Assembly: GCA_023430975.1 (NCBI GenBank)
Contig: JAEYYB010000146.1
Span: forward strand, 42,730-106,729
DNA from: Bacillota bacterium
GTDB taxonomy: Bacteria; Bacillota; Clostridia; Acetivibrionales; DSM-2933
DNA: 64,000 bases
Direction of reading: 5' to 3'
The notes under the pieces were generated by a model. That model was not told the origin of the DNA. It saw nothing but the letters and a program-made list of their open reading frames with translations, and did no database searches. Positions 43,619 to 52,244 of the stretch are shown here, piece after piece (the stretch's first letter is position 1; every line of letters starts with the position of its first letter). The translations under genes were made by a program, and so were the position numbers.

Positions 43619-43969
43619 ATGGATGAAAGACGAAAGAATATAAGGTATAACATGTTTGATTATCCAATTTTAATATCTGATAATGAAGCTGATTGGGAAA
43701 AAGCAAGTCTTGTAAATATTTCAGGAACTGGTGCCATGATAAAGTGCAGTAATTACTATCCATGCGACAGCTTGTATTTAGAACTGCCAAGACCATTTGT
43801 TAAGGTCATAGGAAGCTATTTCGTAAAATGCGACATTATGTGGAGCAGGTATTCTCAATTAGATGAGGGTGTTTGTGAATATGGTGTGAGATTCGAGAAA
43901 TCACCTAACGATGAGGATGATTCTTTAAGCTTCCATAACATATTGCAAGGCGACATAAATATTACATAA
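43619..43969 (+). CDS. PilZ domain protein (c-di-GMP binding candidate)
   Basis: 116 residues, essentially one PilZ domain. Both c-di-GMP motifs are present: RxxxR as RKNIR (residues 5-9) and (D/N)xSxxG as NISGTG (residues about 39-44). Later YGVRFEKSPNDEDDS is the usual PilZ end. Stand-alone PilZ proteins act as c-di-GMP-responsive adaptors, often in motility or surface attachment. It sits 56 bases before an MCP gene on the same strand, suggesting that c-di-GMP and chemosensing meet here. The ATG at 43619 has only a modest ribosome binding site (GGGTGAA). Confidence 0.85.
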   Translation: MDERRKNIRYNMFDYPILISDNEADWEKASLVNISGTGAMIKCSNYYPCDSLYLELPRPFVKVIGSYFVKCDIMWSRYSQLDEGVCEYGVRFEKSPNDEDDSLSFHNILQGDINIT

Positions 43970-44025
43970 AAGCTATTCACTATACTTTTCCGTCAGTGAA
44001 AAATGCCTGATAAGAGGGTGATATT

Positions 44026-45825
44026 TTGAAGAAGATAAGTAGCAGAATTATAATATTTAGTGTTTGTACTACAATGACTATAATATTGATATTTGGAACA
44101 GTATCTTCCATATCCATGTTGATGGGACAAAAAGCCTATTTGACACAGTTGGAAAAAACTATGGAAAAAGATCATGATGAAATAATTAAAACCCAGGTAC
44201 AGAATGTAGTAAGTATGCTTGATAAACACCTTGATGTTGCTCTAAAGCAGGGAAGAAGTATTGATGAAGCAAAGAAATCAGCTGAAGAAATTGTAAGGGA
44301 AATAAGGTATGGCAATGATGGTTATTTCTGGGTGGATACTATTGAAGGGACAAATGTTGTATTATATGGCAGCGAAACTGAAGGTAAAAACAGGCTGAAT
44401 AGTCAAGATGCAAAAGGTAAGTATTTTATAAAGGAAATAATAGAGAATGCTCAAAAAGAAGGGGGCGGCTTTACGGATTATTACTTTCCTAAAAAGGGAG
44501 AAAATGTTCCATTGCCTAAAAGAGCTTATTCCATGGAATTTAAGCCGTTTGGCTGGGTTGTCGGTACAGGCAATTACATTGATGATATTAATACGATAAT
44601 AAGTAATGAATCTGTCCTGCTAAATAAGCAGCTAAAATCAAAACTCATGGTAATAGGACTTTTGGGGATATTAACTGGTTTGTTGATTTCCATAATGTCA
44701 TATTTTATAGGAAAAAGGATTTCAAAGCCTATAGAGGTTTCAGCACAATTGATTGATATAGTATCAAAGGGAGATTTTACTGTAAAAATACCTGAAAAAT
44801 ATTTAGCTTTGAAGGATGAGAGCGGTATGATATTAAAATCTCTCGATAATATGGTTTGCACATTAGGAAGTATGTTGTCTGAGGTGGTTAATAAATCAAA
44901 GAACTCAGCCGAGACTGTTATGAAGGTCAATGATGAAATTAATTTACTTAAGGAACGAATAGAAGAAGTAGCGGCAACAACACAGGAAATATCGGCGGGA
45001 ATGGAGCAAACAGCGGCATCAACACAGGAAATGAATGCAACATCACAGGATATTGAAAACGCTATAAGCCAGATAACAAATAAAGCTCAAGATGGTACAA
45101 TAATATCTGATGATATTAAAAAAAGAGCGGAAAAACTAAAAGAGAATTTTTTAGTATCTCAGAAAAATGCCACAGAAATTTTACATAAGGAAAAGGAGTT
45201 GCTTAAACGGGCTATTGATGAATCCAATTCTGTCGAAAAAATCACAGTATTATCTGATGCTATACTTGAGATATCAGCTCAAACAAATCTTTTAGCACTT
45301 AATGCCGCTATTGAAGCAGCTAGAGCAGGAGAAACTGGAAGAGGTTTTGCGGTGGTAGCGAAAGAGATCAGAAAGCTGGCTGAAGACTCAAAAAATACAG
45401 TAGTCGAAATACAAGCAATGATTGATGTGGTTAAAAAATCAGTTTCAAACTTATCTGCAAGTTCCGGAAGGTTATTGGATTTCGTATCGGAAAATGTCAA
45501 GGAAGACTACGATTCAATGATGGAGGCTGCTGTTCAATACAATAACGATGCCTTCAGTGTAAGCGAGATGCATATGGATTTTAGTGCTACATCTGAAGAA
45601 CTTTTATCCTCGGTTCAGAACATGATGAAGGCTATTGATGAAGTTACTGCAGCTACAAACCAAGGTGCAGAAGGAACAACAAATATCGCTCGAAATGTTG
45701 GCACTGTACTTATGAAATCAAATAAAGTGGCTGAAGCGGCTGAAACTGTAAAGGAAGGCAGTGACAGCCTTGTCCAAGCTATATCAAAGTTTAAAATGGA
45801 TGCGAAAGATGAATGTGAAAGATGA
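44026..45825 (+). CDS. Methyl-accepting chemotaxis protein with a single Cache domain
   Basis: 599 residues: membrane helix 1 (IIIFSVCTTMTIILIFGTV), an sCache_2-type sensor (about 35-190, with YGNDGYFWVDTIEGTNVVLYG and EFKPFGWVVGTGNYIDDI), membrane helix 2 (LMVIGLLGILTGLLISIMSY), a HAMP domain (RISKPIEVSAQLIDIVSKGDF) and a signalling domain with tip QTNLLALNAAIEAARAGETG. Glu/Gln methylation regions flank the tip. sCache_2 sensors bind small carboxylates and other ligands outside the cell. The start is a TTG at 44026 with AGAGGGTG upstream. It follows a PilZ gene and is followed by a terminator. It could feed either the CheA in this window or another one. Confidence 0.94.
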   Translation: MKKISSRIIIFSVCTTMTIILIFGTVSSISMLMGQKAYLTQLEKTMEKDHDEIIKTQVQNVVSMLDKHLDVALKQGRSIDEAKKSAEEIVREIRYGNDGYFWVDTIEGTNVVLYGSETEGKNRLNSQDAKGKYFIKEIIENAQKEGGGFTDYYFPKKGENVPLPKRAYSMEFKPFGWVVGTGNYIDDINTIISNESVLLNKQLKSKLMVIGLLGILTGLLISIMSYFIGKRISKPIEVSAQLIDIVSKGDFTVKIPEKYLALKDESGMILKSLDNMVCTLGSMLSEVVNKSKNSAETVMKVNDEINLLKERIEEVAATTQEISAGMEQTAASTQEMNATSQDIENAISQITNKAQDGTIISDDIKKRAEKLKENFLVSQKNATEILHKEKELLKRAIDESNSVEKITVLSDAILEISAQTNLLALNAAIEAARAGETGRGFAVVAKEIRKLAEDSKNTVVEIQAMIDVVKKSVSNLSASSGRLLDFVSENVKEDYDSMMEAAVQYNNDAFSVSEMHMDFSATSEELLSSVQNMMKAIDEVTAATNQGAEGTTNIARNVGTVLMKSNKVAEAAETVKEGSDSLVQAISKFKMDAKDECER

Positions 45826-45881
45826 ATGTGAAAGATGAGTATGTAATTAATTACCATTAATCTAACCATTGATATGGATAT

Positions 45882-45912
45882 AAAAGCAGGTTATAAATAT
45901 AGCCTGCTTTTA
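45882..45912 (+). terminator. Terminator after the Cache-type MCP gene
   Basis: AAAAGCAGG (45882-45890) pairs with CCTGCTTTT (45903-45911), followed by ATC and a T-rich stretch. Confidence 0.8.
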
Positions 45913-45918
45913 TCTATA

Positions 45919-45937
45919 TTAAAAGTGTTAATAATCT
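45919..45937. repeat. Orphan left arm of the palindromic element
   Basis: TTAAAAGTGTTAATAATCT, preceded by TA, is identical to the left arm of the full element. The sequence then departs from the family and no right arm follows before the next gene. Confidence 0.6.
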
Positions 45938-46085
45938 ATGTCTTTATTGTGTTTATTTATAACCCTGTTAAATCGTCTGGATTTGTTCTTGAGAATAGGT
46001 GGTTATTTCTAAGTGTTTCCCTATTAATACTTTTTAGAAAGTTGACGATAATGTTTTTAATGGTTAATACCTTGGAGGTGCTGTC

Positions 46086-47282
46086 ATGAAAGTGAGCAGA
46101 AAAGATGAAAAAAAGGCAGAAAAATTTGCATTTTTTGAAAAGAAAAACATCCTAATTAATGTAATAGCTGCTAATACATTTTTGGTACTGGAATATATTG
46201 TTGTTGCCAAAAACATGACGGGCAGTAACTTTGGTAAATTTCTGGCGATAATACTGTTTTTTAATGTAATCGCTGCAGTACTATACTTTTTATCAAGGCT
46301 TGGGAAAGATGCAGGGGTAAAGAAGGATGAGCCCAAAGTGTCTGTTAATAAAGATAAGGACACTACGGTAATTATGGAAAACAATATTAAGGAACTATTT
46401 GAAAAAATAAATAACTCTAAAGATGGTCTGCATAGTTTGATAGAAGCTGGCAATAACATTCAGAGATCTATGCAGGAAATGGCAAAAGGAATACAGCAGC
46501 AAGCAGATGATATAAGTAAAATAATGTATAAAGCGGTAGATGTTTCTGAAAATGTAAATCATGCAGGTGAAGCATCCCAAAATGTAAACAACATATCAGA
46601 TGGTATGCTTTCAAGAGTTGAAAGCGGAATAACTAAAATAGAGATGATGTATTCAAAAATGCATACATTGAATTCTGCAGTATCGGAATCTCTATCTGCA
46701 GTAAGTATTCTCCGAGATAGTATGAAGGATATTACCGGTTTTTTGGAATTAATAAGCGGTATAGCAGATCAAACAAATCTTCTTGCATTAAATGCTGCAA
46801 TTGAGGCTGCAAGGGCAGGGGAAAGCGGTAGGGGGTTTGCTGTTGTAGCTGATGAGATAAGGAAACTTGCCATACAAAGTGATAATGCTGCTAGGGAGAT
46901 AGCATCAAAACTTGAGAATATGAGTGTGAAGATTTCAACTGCATATAGTGAAGCTGAAAAAGGATTTCAAGCAGTTGGTGAAGGCAATATGATAATTGAA
47001 GATATAAAAGGGTATTTTGAATCCTACAGAAAAGATGCAGAAAATTCGCAGAAGGAAATTTTAAATGCCGGAAAGAGTTTTGATGGTGTAAGAAGCGGAT
47101 TTGGAATGATGTATAACAGGATTGAGTCGGTGGCCAGTATATCTCAGCAGAGTGCGGCATCAACCCAGGAAGTGCTAGCTTCAATAGAGGATCAGAATGA
47201 AATATTGAATTCAATCGAGGGCTCCTTTAAAGAGCTCGAAAGACTAGGGGATCAGCTAAAACAGATATACGATAAGGAATAG
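46086..47282 (+). CDS. Short methyl-accepting chemotaxis protein without extracellular sensor
   Basis: 398 residues: a basic N-terminus, two membrane helices joined by a very short outside loop (NILINVIAANTFLVLEYIVV and FLAIILFFNVIAAVLYFL), then directly a coiled coil and a signalling domain with tip QTNLLALNAAIEAARAGESG. There is no HAMP or periplasmic sensor, so it may sense the membrane, cytoplasmic signals, or a partner. The ATG at 46086 has TTGGAGGTG upstream. A 71-codon hydrophobic ORF ends at this start but overlaps a terminator and a repeat arm, so I do not call it. It converges with ylbJ 8 bases downstream. Confidence 0.93.
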   Translation: MKVSRKDEKKAEKFAFFEKKNILINVIAANTFLVLEYIVVAKNMTGSNFGKFLAIILFFNVIAAVLYFLSRLGKDAGVKKDEPKVSVNKDKDTTVIMENNIKELFEKINNSKDGLHSLIEAGNNIQRSMQEMAKGIQQQADDISKIMYKAVDVSENVNHAGEASQNVNNISDGMLSRVESGITKIEMMYSKMHTLNSAVSESLSAVSILRDSMKDITGFLELISGIADQTNLLALNAAIEAARAGESGRGFAVVADEIRKLAIQSDNAAREIASKLENMSVKISTAYSEAEKGFQAVGEGNMIIEDIKGYFESYRKDAENSQKEILNAGKSFDGVRSGFGMMYNRIESVASISQQSAASTQEVLASIEDQNEILNSIEGSFKELERLGDQLKQIYDKE

Positions 47283-47289
47283 AAAAATA

Positions 47290-48609
47290 TTACCAAGGGA
47301 ATTTAGATTTTTTTCGTAAAGTAAAAATGAAATTCAGAAGTTTTAACAAACTGCATACTAAAATAATAGAAATGACTACAGAAATCATAGTCTTAAAGGA
47401 ATATAGAAATGAGTCAAGCCAGTTTAATTGAAGTACTTTGCCGGATGAAGCAATAACTTCGTTTTCAAAATTAAAAAGATTTCCTGTCAATTTATACATC
47501 ATAAAAGTATATACGGCAGCAATACAGCCATGTAGTGATTTTCCCATAAGATAAGGTTTTATACTTAGATCGGATTGGGATACTATTCCTAATACCTGTG
47601 AGTGAACGGACAAGCCTGCCCATCCTATTATCATGCTTGATAAGGCAAGCTTTAATGCAAAAGAGATGTTTCCTGTATTAGCCATCATATTTGATCCTGT
47701 TGTTATTTCAAAAAAGCCGCATAACAAAGAATAAACAGCTTCTTTGGTCAATCCTGCAAAAGATAGTATATATGTCAGAGGGATTGAAATTATGTTTATA
47801 ATACCTGTTTCTATAAGTAAATTGATAAGAACGGAGAAAAATATTATAAACCCACCTATTGATAATAAAATCATAACTGAATTTTTTATTGCATCTCCAA
47901 ATAATGTTCCTAAAGATCCATTGGAATTTTTATTTTTAAATAGTTCGTTTTTAAAACGGTCCAGGTTATTTCTAAGATTCCTGGACTTTTTGCTTGTGTT
48001 TTTGTCATCATATTTTATTGATTTGTTTATTCCATAAGCGTAGTACTTAAATAAAAGGCCAATGGTTATTCCTGACAAAATATGGCATAGAAGCAGGAAA
48101 AAGCCCAGTCGCGGCATGGCATACATGCCTGTAGCAACTGCACCCACTATAAACAGAGGGCCTGAGTTATTTGTAAATGCCAAAAGCCTTTCCCCTTCAT
48201 GTTTTGAAATTTGACCCGAATTTCTAAGGTCTACAGTAATCTTTGCACCAACAGGATAGCCGCTTGTTATACCCATGGCAACAGCAAAAGAGCCGCAGCC
48301 GGGCACATTAAAGAGAGGCCTCATGATAGGTTCTAAGAGAATTCCTGCTGCTTTGATAAAGCTTGTTCTGTTCAAAAGTTCCGATGCCGCCAAAAAAGGA
48401 AATAATGAAGGAAAAACAATGTTTAAGCATATATTTATACCTTTTAAAGCTGAAGAGACAGATACTTTTGGATAGAACACAAGAGCCAGTATAAATGTGA
48501 TGCAAAACAATGGTAATGCAAGAGGTCTTGTGAATTTTATCCTGATGGGTTTGAAAAAGAGCAATAGTATAAGTAAAAGAATCGATATAATAAAAATAAT
48601 TGTTGTCAT
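47290..48609 (-). CDS. ylbJ: Sporulation integral membrane protein YlbJ
   Basis: 439 residues with about ten membrane helices and the YlbJ/Gate-domain pattern: SSALKGINICLNIVFPSLFPFLAASELL split by a central GCGSFAVAMGITSGYPVGAK motif and AFTNNSGPLFIVGAVATGM. YlbJ is made in the mother cell (sigma E) and is needed for a proper spore coat or cortex and heat resistance. The gene is thus good evidence for a spore-forming host. It stands alone and converges with the MCP gene. Confidence 0.92.
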   Translation of the reverse strand: MTTIIFIISILLLILLLFFKPIRIKFTRPLALPLFCITFILALVFYPKVSVSSALKGINICLNIVFPSLFPFLAASELLNRTSFIKAAGILLEPIMRPLFNVPGCGSFAVAMGITSGYPVGAKITVDLRNSGQISKHEGERLLAFTNNSGPLFIVGAVATGMYAMPRLGFFLLLCHILSGITIGLLFKYYAYGINKSIKYDDKNTSKKSRNLRNNLDRFKNELFKNKNSNGSLGTLFGDAIKNSVMILLSIGGFIIFFSVLINLLIETGIINIISIPLTYILSFAGLTKEAVYSLLCGFFEITTGSNMMANTGNISFALKLALSSMIIGWAGLSVHSQVLGIVSQSDLSIKPYLMGKSLHGCIAAVYTFMMYKLTGNLFNFENEVIASSGKVLQLNWLDSFLYSFKTMISVVISIILVCSLLKLLNFIFTLRKKSKFPW

Positions 48610-48757
48610 AGTATTTCCTTATTAAAAAGTATCCTCTAGTATTTTATTAAGGATTATCTAAAATATTAAAAAATAAATGAAATTTTACTGTGATAAAATA
48701 AATTAATTAATCTCAGTTATGTTCATTCCTCATTCTATAAATAAGTGGTCTTTTAGA

Positions 48758-48852
48758 ATAAAAGTGATAAATCTATTACATTTGTCTGTCGCAAATCCCG
48801 TTGATCTGTTCGTTATTTTCTCTGCCAAATGTAAGATTATTAACACTTTTAA
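48758..48852. repeat. Dispersed 95-bp palindromic element, full copy, opposite orientation
   Basis: Reads ATAAAAGTGATAAATCTATT, then ACATTTGTCTGTCGCAAATC, and ends GATTATTAACACTTTTAA, the reverse complement of the copies at 16856 and 63293. The right flank is TA. It lies between ylbJ and the HEAT-like gene. The rest of 48610-48991 shows no gene; a TATAAT box at 48941 may belong to the promoter of the next gene. Confidence 0.9.
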
Positions 48853-48991
48853 TATAGATTCTGGGGTTTATATGAATGATTCGTAACCAGTTTTATAGTT
48901 CGATATTTACAGACTGATAGCACTTTTAGCACATATATGTTATAATAAAAAATAATTTGGAATTACTAAACTTTATTAATGGGGTGTAGGG

Positions 48992-49915
48992 ATGATAGTT
49001 AATAACAAAAAGCATAAATTTATATCTGAGAGTTTGTCTAGTGAATTAAAGAAACATGCTAAGAAATTTCAGGAGGAAAATCAGGAGTATCTCCAAGCTT
49101 CAATAAAAAACAATACTTATGATGAAGCATATACAAAATTAGTGTCTGATGCTGTTATTCAGTCCTATGATGTTATGAATGCCTGGGAAAATATCCGTTT
49201 TGATGAAATTGATGCAATGACACCTCTTGAATATTTTACTTCATTAACTGCCTTATCCGATATAGTAGAATTAATTACTGCTTTTGAAGTAGAAAACTCC
49301 AGCATTATACCTAATGGCTTAGCAAAGCATTTAAAGGATAATGGGGACAAGTTCTTGGATGAATTGGTTTCAATGCTGAATTGTATCGAACTCGATGAGC
49401 AAAAATGCATTAAATACGGACAAAAGGCTATAATTCATGCAGCAGAGATAATTGCCAACGAAAAATTAATAGATCCTTTGTTTAATATAATATCACAAAT
49501 GGAAAATCAGAAGACTGATGCCAACACATTGACTACAGTTATGAATGCGGTACAGGCAATTGATGAGCCAGCTGTTGAAAGGATTATAAGTACTATAGAC
49601 AGCAGCGATAAGAAAGGCCAGATTTACAGGTTCCTGTTGGTTAGTCTCGCAAGGATCGGAGCAAAGAACCAATCTGATTATTATTACAATATTTTAAAAA
49701 AATACTTTAAAGAAAGCGAATATAAGTTTATTGAAGCAAATGCTTTAGGAGTTTATGGAGATAGAAGAGCACTACCTGCAATAAGGGGTTATATAGAAAA
49801 ATATGCTCATAAGATTTCAAAGTGGGAATATACCCAGTTGAGGCAAGTATTATTGCAATTCGGTGGAATGGTAAAGGATTTTGATACCTATTTCTCAACT
49901 GTAAAGGATAATTAA
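48992..49915 (+). CDS. Hypothetical helical protein with HEAT-like repeats
   Basis: 307 residues, entirely helical, no signal peptide or membrane segment. The C-terminal part contains HEAT-like units (IYRFLLVSLARIGAKNQSDYYYNIL and EANALGVYGDRRALPAIRGYIEK). The N-terminal part (HKFISESLSSELKKHAKKFQ) is unfamiliar. The YGDRRALPAI motif is like the one closing the large HEAT protein of the chemosensory locus (HYGDKRAIGFL), so the two may be distant relatives. A probable protein-interaction role. GGGGTG precedes the ATG. Monocistronic, with a terminator after. Confidence 0.7.
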   Translation: MIVNNKKHKFISESLSSELKKHAKKFQEENQEYLQASIKNNTYDEAYTKLVSDAVIQSYDVMNAWENIRFDEIDAMTPLEYFTSLTALSDIVELITAFEVENSSIIPNGLAKHLKDNGDKFLDELVSMLNCIELDEQKCIKYGQKAIIHAAEIIANEKLIDPLFNIISQMENQKTDANTLTTVMNAVQAIDEPAVERIISTIDSSDKKGQIYRFLLVSLARIGAKNQSDYYYNILKKYFKESEYKFIEANALGVYGDRRALPAIRGYIEKYAHKISKWEYTQLRQVLLQFGGMVKDFDTYFSTVKDN

Positions 49916-50001
49916 TAAATAATGTGCATAAAGCGTGATGCTGCTACAATTATGGCAGATGTATTATCGATGAACTTTATTAAATAATTAATATTTCATG
50001 G

Positions 50002-50036
50002 GCTGTTGCACTAATAAATTGGTGTGGCAGCTTTTA
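50002..50036 (+). terminator. Terminator after the HEAT-like gene
   Basis: GCTGTTGCAC (50002-50011) pairs fully (with three G-U pairs) with GTGTGGCAGC (50022-50031), followed by TTTTA. Confidence 0.7.
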
Positions 50037-50084
50037 CTTTCAAAAAAGAATATACCAGAAATGTTTACTTTATGGAGAGTGCGT

Positions 50085-50321
50085 ATGTTAGAAGTGTTTG
50101 GTAATATAATTGAAATTATTTTGAATAATAAAAAAGTTCCTAAATGGATTAAATTATTAATAGCAACTTGTTTGCTTTTGCCTGTTATTATTTTAATTCT
50201 TTTGGGAAGTGTCGTATCTTTGTTCTCTAAAAATATACTGCAGGCATTTTTTAGCATGATTATTGCAATAGGGTTGTTTCTGTTTTGGATAACCTTATTA
50301 TATAAATCCAGAAAATTCTGA
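50085..50321 (+). CDS. Small membrane protein (78 residues, two helices)
   Basis: ATG at 50085 after GGAG at 50074. The frame is open further upstream, but that part runs through the preceding terminator. Two hydrophobic segments (WIKLLIATCLLLPVIILILL and AFFSMIIAIGLFLFWITLLY) are separated by a short loop with KN, and the C-terminus is basic. No family is recognised. Small two-helix proteins like this are often regulators or subunits of membrane complexes. Confidence 0.55.
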   Translation: MLEVFGNIIEIILNNKKVPKWIKLLIATCLLLPVIILILLGSVVSLFSKNILQAFFSMIIAIGLFLFWITLLYKSRKF

Positions 50322-50327
50322 AAAATC

Positions 50328-50384
50328 AAAGTGATGATAAATAATTAAAGTAATGATAAAAAATTAAAGTAATGATAAAAAATT
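50328..50384 (+). repeat. 19-bp tandem repeat, three units
   Basis: Three head-to-tail units (50328-50346, 50347-50365, 50366-50384) of AAAGTAATGATAAAAAATT, the first with three differences. A degenerate partial unit follows. It lies just before the glyA promoter. Confidence 0.75.
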
Positions 50385-50436
50385 CAAAATGATAATCTTG
50401 TGTTATATATGGAGATAAAAAAATTTTGTCATTTAA

Positions 50437-50465
50437 TTGACATGCTTTATAATTGTTATTATAAT
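50437..50465 (+). promoter_or_regulatory. Consensus sigmaA promoter of the glyA transcript
   Basis: TTGACA (50437-50442) and TATAAT (50460-50465) are both perfect consensus boxes with the ideal 17-base spacing. The predicted start near 50472 gives a leader of about 400 bases containing the glycine riboswitch. Confidence 0.92.
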
Positions 50466-50547
50466 TAATGATGGTTAGTGTTAAAGGTCATTGAATAGAT
50501 AAAAAGTCATTTTATGGGGTTTAATGTAATAATTAACTGAATAATAG

Positions 50548-50755
50548 CGGATGAGTGTTATGGGAGAGATACCATCACATCATGAGCACTTTAATATAAA
50601 GTGTTATAAGTGGGGTACACCGAAGAAGCTGCACTTTCAGGTAAAAAGACTATAACAGGACGCACCTCTGGAGAGACCGTCAAGGCGCCGAAGGGGCAAG
50701 TTCGCCACAGATAATGTGGGAATATAATCTCTCAGGCAAAAGGACAGAGTTAAAA
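50548..50755 (+). ncRNA. Tandem glycine riboswitch (gcvT motif)
   Basis: Two aptamers in series. The first carries GGGAGAGATACC, then ACACCGAAGAAGCTGC and TTTCAGGTAAAAAGACTATA. The second carries TGGAGAGACCGTC, then GCGCCGAAGGGGCAAG and CTCTCAGGCAAAAGGACAGA. These are the hallmark conserved blocks of the glycine riboswitch, normally cooperative. It controls glyA directly downstream. A terminator hairpin follows at 50778 as the expression platform. Confidence 0.95.
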
Positions 50756-50777
50756 GTATAATAAATACTTGATTTCA

Positions 50778-50808
50778 GAGGTCAAATCATGCTGGTTTGG
50801 CTTTTTTT
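50778..50808 (+). terminator. Riboswitch-linked attenuator terminator
   Basis: AGGTCAAATC pairs in full (with G-U pairs) with GGTTTGGCTT around a 5-base loop, followed by a run of Ts. It lies 70 bases before the glyA start and 23 bases after the riboswitch, so glycine binding probably decides between termination and read-through. Confidence 0.85.
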
Positions 50809-50877
50809 AATGCTTTAAAATCATAGCATCTTTGAAAATTTAAATATGTTTATTTATAAATGTTTAGGAGGATTTTT

Positions 50878-52113
50878 ATGTACAATATTGATGAAGTTTT
50901 AAAAATTGACCCTGAAGTTGCAAAAGCAATTAATGACGAGGTTGGTCGTCAAAGGAACAAAATAGAGCTTATTGCATCTGAGAATTTTGTTAGCAATGCG
51001 GTTATGCAGGCTATGGGAACACCGCTCACCAATAAATATGCAGAAGGATATCCAGGAAAAAGATATTATGGCGGCTGTGAATTTGTTGATGAAGTTGAAA
51101 AGCTGGCAATCGATAGGGCTAAAAAAATATTCGGAGCAGAACACGCAAATGTGCAGCCTCATTCAGGAGCACAAGCAAACATGGCAGTATTCTTTGCAGT
51201 TTTAGAGCCAGGTGACACTGTGCTGGGTATGAATCTTGCACATGGAGGACATTTGAGCCATGGAAGCCCTGTTAATATATCGGGTAAATACTACAAAATA
51301 GTACCTTATGGAGTAAGAAACGACAACTTTAGAATAGATTATGAAGAATTAAGAAAACTTGCTAAGGAAAACAAACCTAAATTGATAGTTTCTGGAGCAA
51401 GTGCATATCCAAGAGAATTGGATTTTAAGGCGTTCAGAGAAATTGCCGATGAAGTTGGAGCATACCTCATGGTGGATATGGCCCATATAGCAGGACTCAT
51501 AGCTGCAGGTATACACCCAAATCCTGTTCCGCATGCACATTTTGTTACAACTACTACTCATAAAACTTTAAGGGGACCTCGTGGAGGTATGATCCTTTGT
51601 AAGGAAGAGTATGCAAAAATGATTGACAAGGCAGTTTTCCCAGGCCTTCAGGGCGGTCCTTTAATGCATGTTATAGCTGCTAAGGCTGTTAGCTTTAAAG
51701 AGGCGATGACAGAAGAATTCAAGACTTATCAGAGTCAGGTTGTTAAAAATGCAAAGGTTCTTGCAGAGAGCCTTATGAATAAAGGACTCAACATCGTTTC
51801 AGGCGGAACAGACAATCACCTTATGCTTTTGGATTTAAGAAATATTAATGTTACAGGTAAAGAAGCACAGTTTATGCTTGATGAGGTATTTATAACAGTA
51901 AATAAAAACGGAATACCTTTTGATACACAAAGTCCTTTCATAACAAGCGGTATAAGAATTGGTACTCCTGCTGTTACTTCAAGGGGCATGAAGGAAGAGG
52001 ATATGAAAGAGATTGCAGAGCTTATTCATATGACTCTGACAGACTTTGAAAATTCAAAGGAGAAGGTTGTTAAAAGGGTTAATACTCTTTGCGGCAAATA
52101 TCCATTATATTAA
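50878..52113 (+). CDS. glyA: Serine hydroxymethyltransferase
   Basis: 411 residues. PLP enzyme with the glyA signatures: ELIASENFVSNAVMQAMGTP, YPGKRYYGGCEFVDEVE, QPHSGAQANMAVFFA, DMAHIAGLIAAG and the lysine in VTTTTHKTLRGPRGG that binds PLP. It interconverts serine and glycine with tetrahydrofolate, the main source of one-carbon units. Control by a glycine riboswitch is unusual compared with the common glycine cleavage or transporter targets, but is known. The ATG at 50878 follows TTAGGAGG, so the longer frame from 50860 is unlikely. Confidence 0.97.
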   Translation: MYNIDEVLKIDPEVAKAINDEVGRQRNKIELIASENFVSNAVMQAMGTPLTNKYAEGYPGKRYYGGCEFVDEVEKLAIDRAKKIFGAEHANVQPHSGAQANMAVFFAVLEPGDTVLGMNLAHGGHLSHGSPVNISGKYYKIVPYGVRNDNFRIDYEELRKLAKENKPKLIVSGASAYPRELDFKAFREIADEVGAYLMVDMAHIAGLIAAGIHPNPVPHAHFVTTTTHKTLRGPRGGMILCKEEYAKMIDKAVFPGLQGGPLMHVIAAKAVSFKEAMTEEFKTYQSQVVKNAKVLAESLMNKGLNIVSGGTDNHLMLLDLRNINVTGKEAQFMLDEVFITVNKNGIPFDTQSPFITSGIRIGTPAVTSRGMKEEDMKEIAELIHMTLTDFENSKEKVVKRVNTLCGKYPLY

Positions 52114-52133
52114 AGTTATACCCATAGAAATGA

Positions 52134-52172
52134 TTAACAAGACTCAGGGGAGAGTGTCCTGGGTCTTGTTAA
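52134..52172 (+). terminator. Hairpin after glyA
   Basis: TTAACAAGACTCAGG (from 52134) pairs, with one G-U, with CCTGGGTCTTGTTAA (to 52172). No T tract follows, so it is a terminator only by position. Confidence 0.55.
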
Positions 52173-52244
52173 CGTATATGGGCATTTTAAGAAGACTTAA
52201 GGAATACTCAATATTACTTCCTTTATGAGAGGGGAAATATATCA

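Noticed and set aside
45874..46089. 71-codon hydrophobic ORF ending at the start of the short MCP gene
   Set aside because: Its 5' part is the terminator of the previous gene and an arm of the palindromic element, and it has no ribosome binding site. The hydrophobic run is what AT-rich spacer DNA often yields.
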